Shown here: positions 61,159 to 64,000 of the stretch, in pieces
Numbering within the stretch: position 1 is the first letter of the stretch
How the letters are laid out: every line of letters begins with the position of its first letter
Assembly (NCBI GenBank): GCA_026708115.1
Contig: JAPOVL010000013.1
Coordinates: 124,001 to 188,000 of the forward strand
Direction: 5' to 3'
DNA: 64,000 nucleotides
From: Chloroflexota bacterium
GTDB lineage: Bacteria > Chloroflexota > Anaerolineae > Aggregatilineales > Phototrophicaceae
The notes under the pieces: model-generated
Told to the model about the DNA's origin: nothing
Databases searched by the model: none
What the model saw: the letters and a program-made list of their open reading frames with translations, nothing else
Translations under genes and position numbers: made by a program

Positions 61159-61210
61159 GACGGGAAGGCGAGTGTAAGTGAAATTAGCCTAGCCCAGCGC
61201 CCTGCGCTGG

Positions 61211-62425
61211 TCAATCCTGAAACGACACCGGCGCGGCCGCCGTCTCGATGCACTTCAGGTCGCTGTTGATCGCTTCCAGGCCCTGCTGTATCCGGTCAAT
61301 GGTATCGCTGTAACCGGTCGCCGCCTCGGCCAGCGCCAGCGATTCCTGGAGCAGCGTCCAGCCAGTCGTGCAATCGCCGGTGTAATAGTGTGACAGGCCC
61401 AGCCGATAGCGGCAGGACAAATCGTAAGCGCCTTCATCATAGTTCAGGCATTGTTGGAACGTATCGCGCGAATCAACAAAGCGGCGCTCGCGGTAGTAGA
61501 GCAGACCAAGGTGAAAGAGCGCTTCGGCATCGCCCCTGTCGTTGGCTACCGAGTCCTCGCAGAAGCCGAGCGCGCGCGCGAATTGCCCGACCTTGCGATA
61601 GGCGAGGCAGAGCCGCAGCATGGCGCGGGCATTGCGCGAGTCAATCGCCAGAATGCGGTCGTAGAGATCAATCGCCTGCTGATCTTGATCGCGCGCCAGG
61701 TAAAGCGCCGCCAGCTCGAAGTGCGGGGGCAAATAGGCGGGGCGCAACTCGATGGCGCGTTCGAGATGCTCCGCCGCTTCGTCATAAGCGCCGACGGACT
61801 GCAGGGCGTAGGCATAGGCGCGCACAAGCTCGGCATCGCCAGGATTGATCGACAAGCCGCGTTCGCCCGCTTCCAGGCCATCGGGCCAGCGTTGCGTATC
61901 AATGTAGGCGCGGCTCAGCGACGCGTAGAGCGGCGTGAATCCGGGATTCAAATCGAGCCCCGAAAGCGCGACCGGGATAGCGACGGCGGCTTGATCCTGC
62001 GCCACCAGCGCGGCGGACTTCAGCGCGAATCCATGCGCGTCGCTGGCGTCAAGGTCGATGATGCGCTCGGCGTATGTCAGCGCTTCGTCGTATCGTCCCA
62101 GTTCAATCAGCACCTTGCCGTATTCGTAGAGGTAGGCGATGTTGTGCGGGCGCTCCAAAACCGCGGTCGCCATCATGGCTGCCGCAACCTTGAAATCCCC
62201 TGCTTGCGCTTGCAGCGCCGCGCGCATCGCCAGCTCGCTGGGCAACGGCGTCGGCGTCGCGGGATCGCCAAGTAGCGAGTCGATGACAAGCTCGACCGTC
62301 GTCCGCTGCGACACGACGCTCAAGCCGAGCAACAGCCCGAGGATGACAGCGATCAATGTATTGCGGGTACGGTGACGTTTCGGTTCGCGAAAAAACGGTT
62401 GTGAATAATCGCGCCGGATTCTCAT
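61211..62425 (-). CDS. Membrane-anchored TPR protein (copy B)
   Basis: 404 aa. Basic start with RRDYSQPFF, one membrane helix (about 24-43: TLIAVILGLLLGLSVVSQ), then at least eight TPR units. Examples are IAYLYEYGKVLIELGRYDEA, LVRAYAYALQSVGAYDEAAE and AMLRLCLAYRKVGQFARAL. It is a tandem duplicate of the gene upstream, from which it is separated by three bases; both share R-D-x-S-x-P-F-F near the start and FAPLH/FTPLY-type positions in the same repeat. Scaffold at the membrane, outer-face repeats, is likely. Partner unknown. Confidence 0.75.
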   Translation of the reverse strand: MRIRRDYSQPFFREPKRHRTRNTLIAVILGLLLGLSVVSQRTTVELVIDSLLGDPATPTPLPSELAMRAALQAQAGDFKVAAAMMATAVLERPHNIAYLYEYGKVLIELGRYDEALTYAERIIDLDASDAHGFALKSAALVAQDQAAVAIPVALSGLDLNPGFTPLYASLSRAYIDTQRWPDGLEAGERGLSINPGDAELVRAYAYALQSVGAYDEAAEHLERAIELRPAYLPPHFELAALYLARDQDQQAIDLYDRILAIDSRNARAMLRLCLAYRKVGQFARALGFCEDSVANDRGDAEALFHLGLLYYRERRFVDSRDTFQQCLNYDEGAYDLSCRYRLGLSHYYTGDCTTGWTLLQESLALAEAATGYSDTIDRIQQGLEAINSDLKCIETAAAPVSFQD

Positions 62426-62428
62426 CGC

Positions 62429-63682
62429 CTAGATGCCTCCGATAGGTGTCGGCGGGATGGCTGTTGGCGGAATGGGCGTCGGCAGCGTTACATTCTCGTA
62501 TCCCGCGCAATTCACGCGGATGTTGGAGAGTCCGATGTTGATCGTATCGATGATCTGATCCGCAACAGCATATTGGAGCGCCTCTTGCAGCACTCTCCAG
62601 GCGTCGTCGCACTGGGCCAGAAAATAATGCGCCCAACCGCGCAGGTAATAGCACTCGACTTCAATCGAGCCGAACTCGACGCAGTTTTCGAAGGACTCGA
62701 TGGCGCCCTCGTAGTTGCGCCGGCTGTATTGCGTCTGGCCCAGCATGCGCCAGGCCGACGCGTATTGGCTGTTGATCGCAAGCGCCTGTTCACAGTAGCG
62801 GCTGCCCTCCTGGAATTCACCCACGGCGGCGAAGGTCTCGCAGAGGCGCAAGTACGCTTTGGCATTATTCGGCTCCAGTTCAAGCACGCGCCGATAAATG
62901 CCCACGGCCATTTCCGGGACGTCGATGGCGCGGTATTGGGCCGCCAATTCAAAATAGGGACCGGGCAAGTTGGGATTAATGGCCACCGCTTGTTCCAGCG
63001 TTTCAATCGCCTGGGAGTTGCGGCCAGTGAAGATCAGCGGGATGGAGTAGGCGCGGTGCGCGAAGGAATCCAGCGGATCGAGTTGAATCGCGCGGTTGCC
63101 TCGGCTCAGTCCCTCGTCGTAACGACCGATATTGGTATAGGCAATGGCGAGGGCGGCGTGCAAGGGGGCGAAGGCCGGGTCGATATCCAGGCCCGATACC
63201 GCGATCGGGATCGCGTTGCCGGGGTCGCTCCACATCAGCGCGCGCGCTTTGAGGGCGTATCCGCGGACATCGTCGGGCGCGGCCGTGATCGCACGGTCGC
63301 CGATCGGCACAGCCAGGTCATACTCGTCCAGTTCGATGAGGATCCTGCCGTATTCATACAGGTAGTCGATATCAGCCGGCTGCTGTTCCAGCGCAAGTTC
63401 AAATTCCCCTAGTGCATCGCGGACTTTACCCTTGTTATACAGTTCGATGCCTACTTGCGCATGCTGGCTGGCGAAGGGTGTAGGGGTCGGCGCGATGCCC
63501 AGCAGATCAAGCGCCGCGAATTGCATGCGGTCATAATTGGTCAGTGTCACCAGGATCAAGCCGAGACTGCTGCCGATCGTCAGCAGAACCAGCAGCAAGA
63601 GCGGGATCCCGCTCAAGCCACGTCGGCGGCTGCTGAAGAAGGGCTTGCTGTGATCGCGCTTGATCCTGCGATTGGGTCTCAT
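62429..63682 (-). CDS. Membrane-anchored TPR protein (copy A)
   Basis: 417 aa from the ATG at 63682 (MRPNRRIKRDHSKPFF); the frame runs to 63739 into repeat DNA. One membrane helix (about 26-50: SGIPLLLLVLLTIGSSLGLIL). TPR units follow: IDYLYEYGRILIELDEYDLA, YFELAAQYRAIDVPEMAVG, AYLRLCETFAAVGEFQEGSR, ASAWRMLGQTQYSRRNYEGA. The end is Pro/Thr-rich (LPTPIPPTAIPPTPIGG). First of a tandem pair with the 404-aa protein. AGGCGACGG precedes the ATG. Likely a surface scaffold; no enzymatic residues. Confidence 0.75.
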   Translation of the reverse strand: MRPNRRIKRDHSKPFFSSRRRGLSGIPLLLLVLLTIGSSLGLILVTLTNYDRMQFAALDLLGIAPTPTPFASQHAQVGIELYNKGKVRDALGEFELALEQQPADIDYLYEYGRILIELDEYDLAVPIGDRAITAAPDDVRGYALKARALMWSDPGNAIPIAVSGLDIDPAFAPLHAALAIAYTNIGRYDEGLSRGNRAIQLDPLDSFAHRAYSIPLIFTGRNSQAIETLEQAVAINPNLPGPYFELAAQYRAIDVPEMAVGIYRRVLELEPNNAKAYLRLCETFAAVGEFQEGSRYCEQALAINSQYASAWRMLGQTQYSRRNYEGAIESFENCVEFGSIEVECYYLRGWAHYFLAQCDDAWRVLQEALQYAVADQIIDTINIGLSNIRVNCAGYENVTLPTPIPPTAIPPTPIGGI

Positions 63683-63710
63683 TGCGCCCCGTCGCCTAGT
63701 AAGCAAGATC

Positions 63711-63806
63711 TGCTTACGAAAACCGCCCGGCGCATGCAACGAGCGGGCTTGCGATTCTGCTTGAGCGCGCTAGCCCAAATTCGCCGGTTACGCGCCGAGC
63801 GGCTCT
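63711..63806 (+). repeat. R-element copy 10
   Basis: CGCATGCAACGAGCGGGCTT, GCGATTCTGCTTGAGCGCG, AATTCGCCGGTTACGCGCC, GAGCGGCTCT. Same orientation as copy 9, directly ahead of the TPR gene on the other strand. Confidence 0.65.
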
Positions 63807-63948
63807 GTCTCATTATGCCATTATACGGGAATCAGCCTCAATTGGGGCGGAATACGGCTGCTCGCTAGAGCGAGATCATCGGATATCTTACGAATTTGAA
63901 CAGTAGACGGGACGGTAGGGGCGTCTCTGTGGCTGGCCTAGGTTGCGT

Positions 63949-64000
63949 TCATTTACAGCGTGTGAGCGCGGGAGTCCTTTACGCAGATTGCGCGCCAAGC
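63949..64000 (+). repeat. R-element copy 11 (partial)
   Basis: TTCATTTACAGCG then TGTGAGCGCGGGAGTCCTTT and GATTGCGCGCCAAGC; lacks the CTCATGCG-to-TTATTTT middle and is cut off by the window end. Confidence 0.5.

Larger units (their letters stand above)
63683..64000. other. Right-end intergenic region with two R-elements
   Basis: No gene seen. R-element copies 10 and 11 lie in direct order about 140 bases apart; copy 11 is cut by the window end. A partial GGTAGGGGCG palindrome arm is near 63915. Confidence 0.6.

Noticed and set aside
1..64000. tRNA or rRNA genes
   Set aside because: I searched by eye for the GGTTCGA-type T-arm with a cloverleaf and for conserved rRNA segments on both strands and found none; a covariance scan could still reveal one missed by eye.

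Overview
The window looks like a chromosomal piece of a free-living or host-associated member of the Chloroflexota, by inference from gene content rather than any marker gene. The pointers are two very short Flp-type pilins of the G/QGLVEYAL type, a long-form TrpB2-like tryptophan synthase beta chain, LysM and TPR envelope proteins, and a set of phytanoyl-CoA dioxygenase, sulfatase, SnoaL-like and sarcosine-oxidase-like genes. Class-level placement is not safe from this sequence. Coding DNA is mostly GC-rich. Two stretches (about 29.7-31.1 kb and 56.1-59.4 kb) are visibly more A+T-rich and look acquired.

Layout. 0.2-3.9 kb: group II PLP decarboxylase and TauE/SafE permease (overlapping, minus strand), a small protein and a nitroreductase. 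4.1-11.3 kb: three tandem paralogous polytopic membrane proteins, each behind a near-identical TAGAAT promoter; the first has an internal deletion with its C-terminal tail still readable downstream. 11.3-17.6 kb: a C26 glutamine amidotransferase-like hydrolase, a large FtsX-type permease, two Flp pilins and an M42 peptidase. 17.6-25.5 kb: LysM lipoprotein, TrpB2, SRP RNA with a good promoter, TPR and DM13 proteins, and two related MFS exporters. 25.5-29.7 kb: a 161-bp tandem repeat, then metH, probably leaderless. 29.8-31.1 kb: a DUF5343 gene plus a DUF4145/HEPN-like gene, a possible defence pair. 32-39.9 kb: dioxygenase-sulfatase-methyltransferase operon, glycosyltransferase, S9 peptidase, EcsC-like protein, RmlC. 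39.9-46.7 kb: four double SnoaL-like proteins around a LacI-type palindrome, a sarcosine-oxidase-like flavoenzyme and an Asp/Glu racemase. 46.9-55.8 kb: decayed toxin-antitoxin module, exported beta-propeller-like protein, BMP-family binding protein, a methyltransferase interrupted by two in-frame TGA codons, an SH3b protein, a MocR-type GntR/aminotransferase and a pair of tiny related coiled-coil proteins. 56.1-59.2 kb: a MORC-like GHKL ATPase with a nuclease-like C-terminus overlapping a C5 cytosine methyltransferase, i.e. a restriction-modification-like island. 59.4-63.7 kb: HTH protein of phage-terminase-small-subunit appearance, FkbM methyltransferase, two tandem TPR membrane proteins.

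Between genes the window is rich in dispersed repeats. The main one is a roughly 100-bp element (called R-element here), with eleven copies seen on both strands, all intergenic, twice as inverted pairs. Palindromic families (GTAGGGGCGACC...GGTCGCCC and CCCCTCCCC...GGGGAGGGG) and the 161-bp tandem array add to this. No tRNA, rRNA, CRISPR array or intact insertion sequence was seen.
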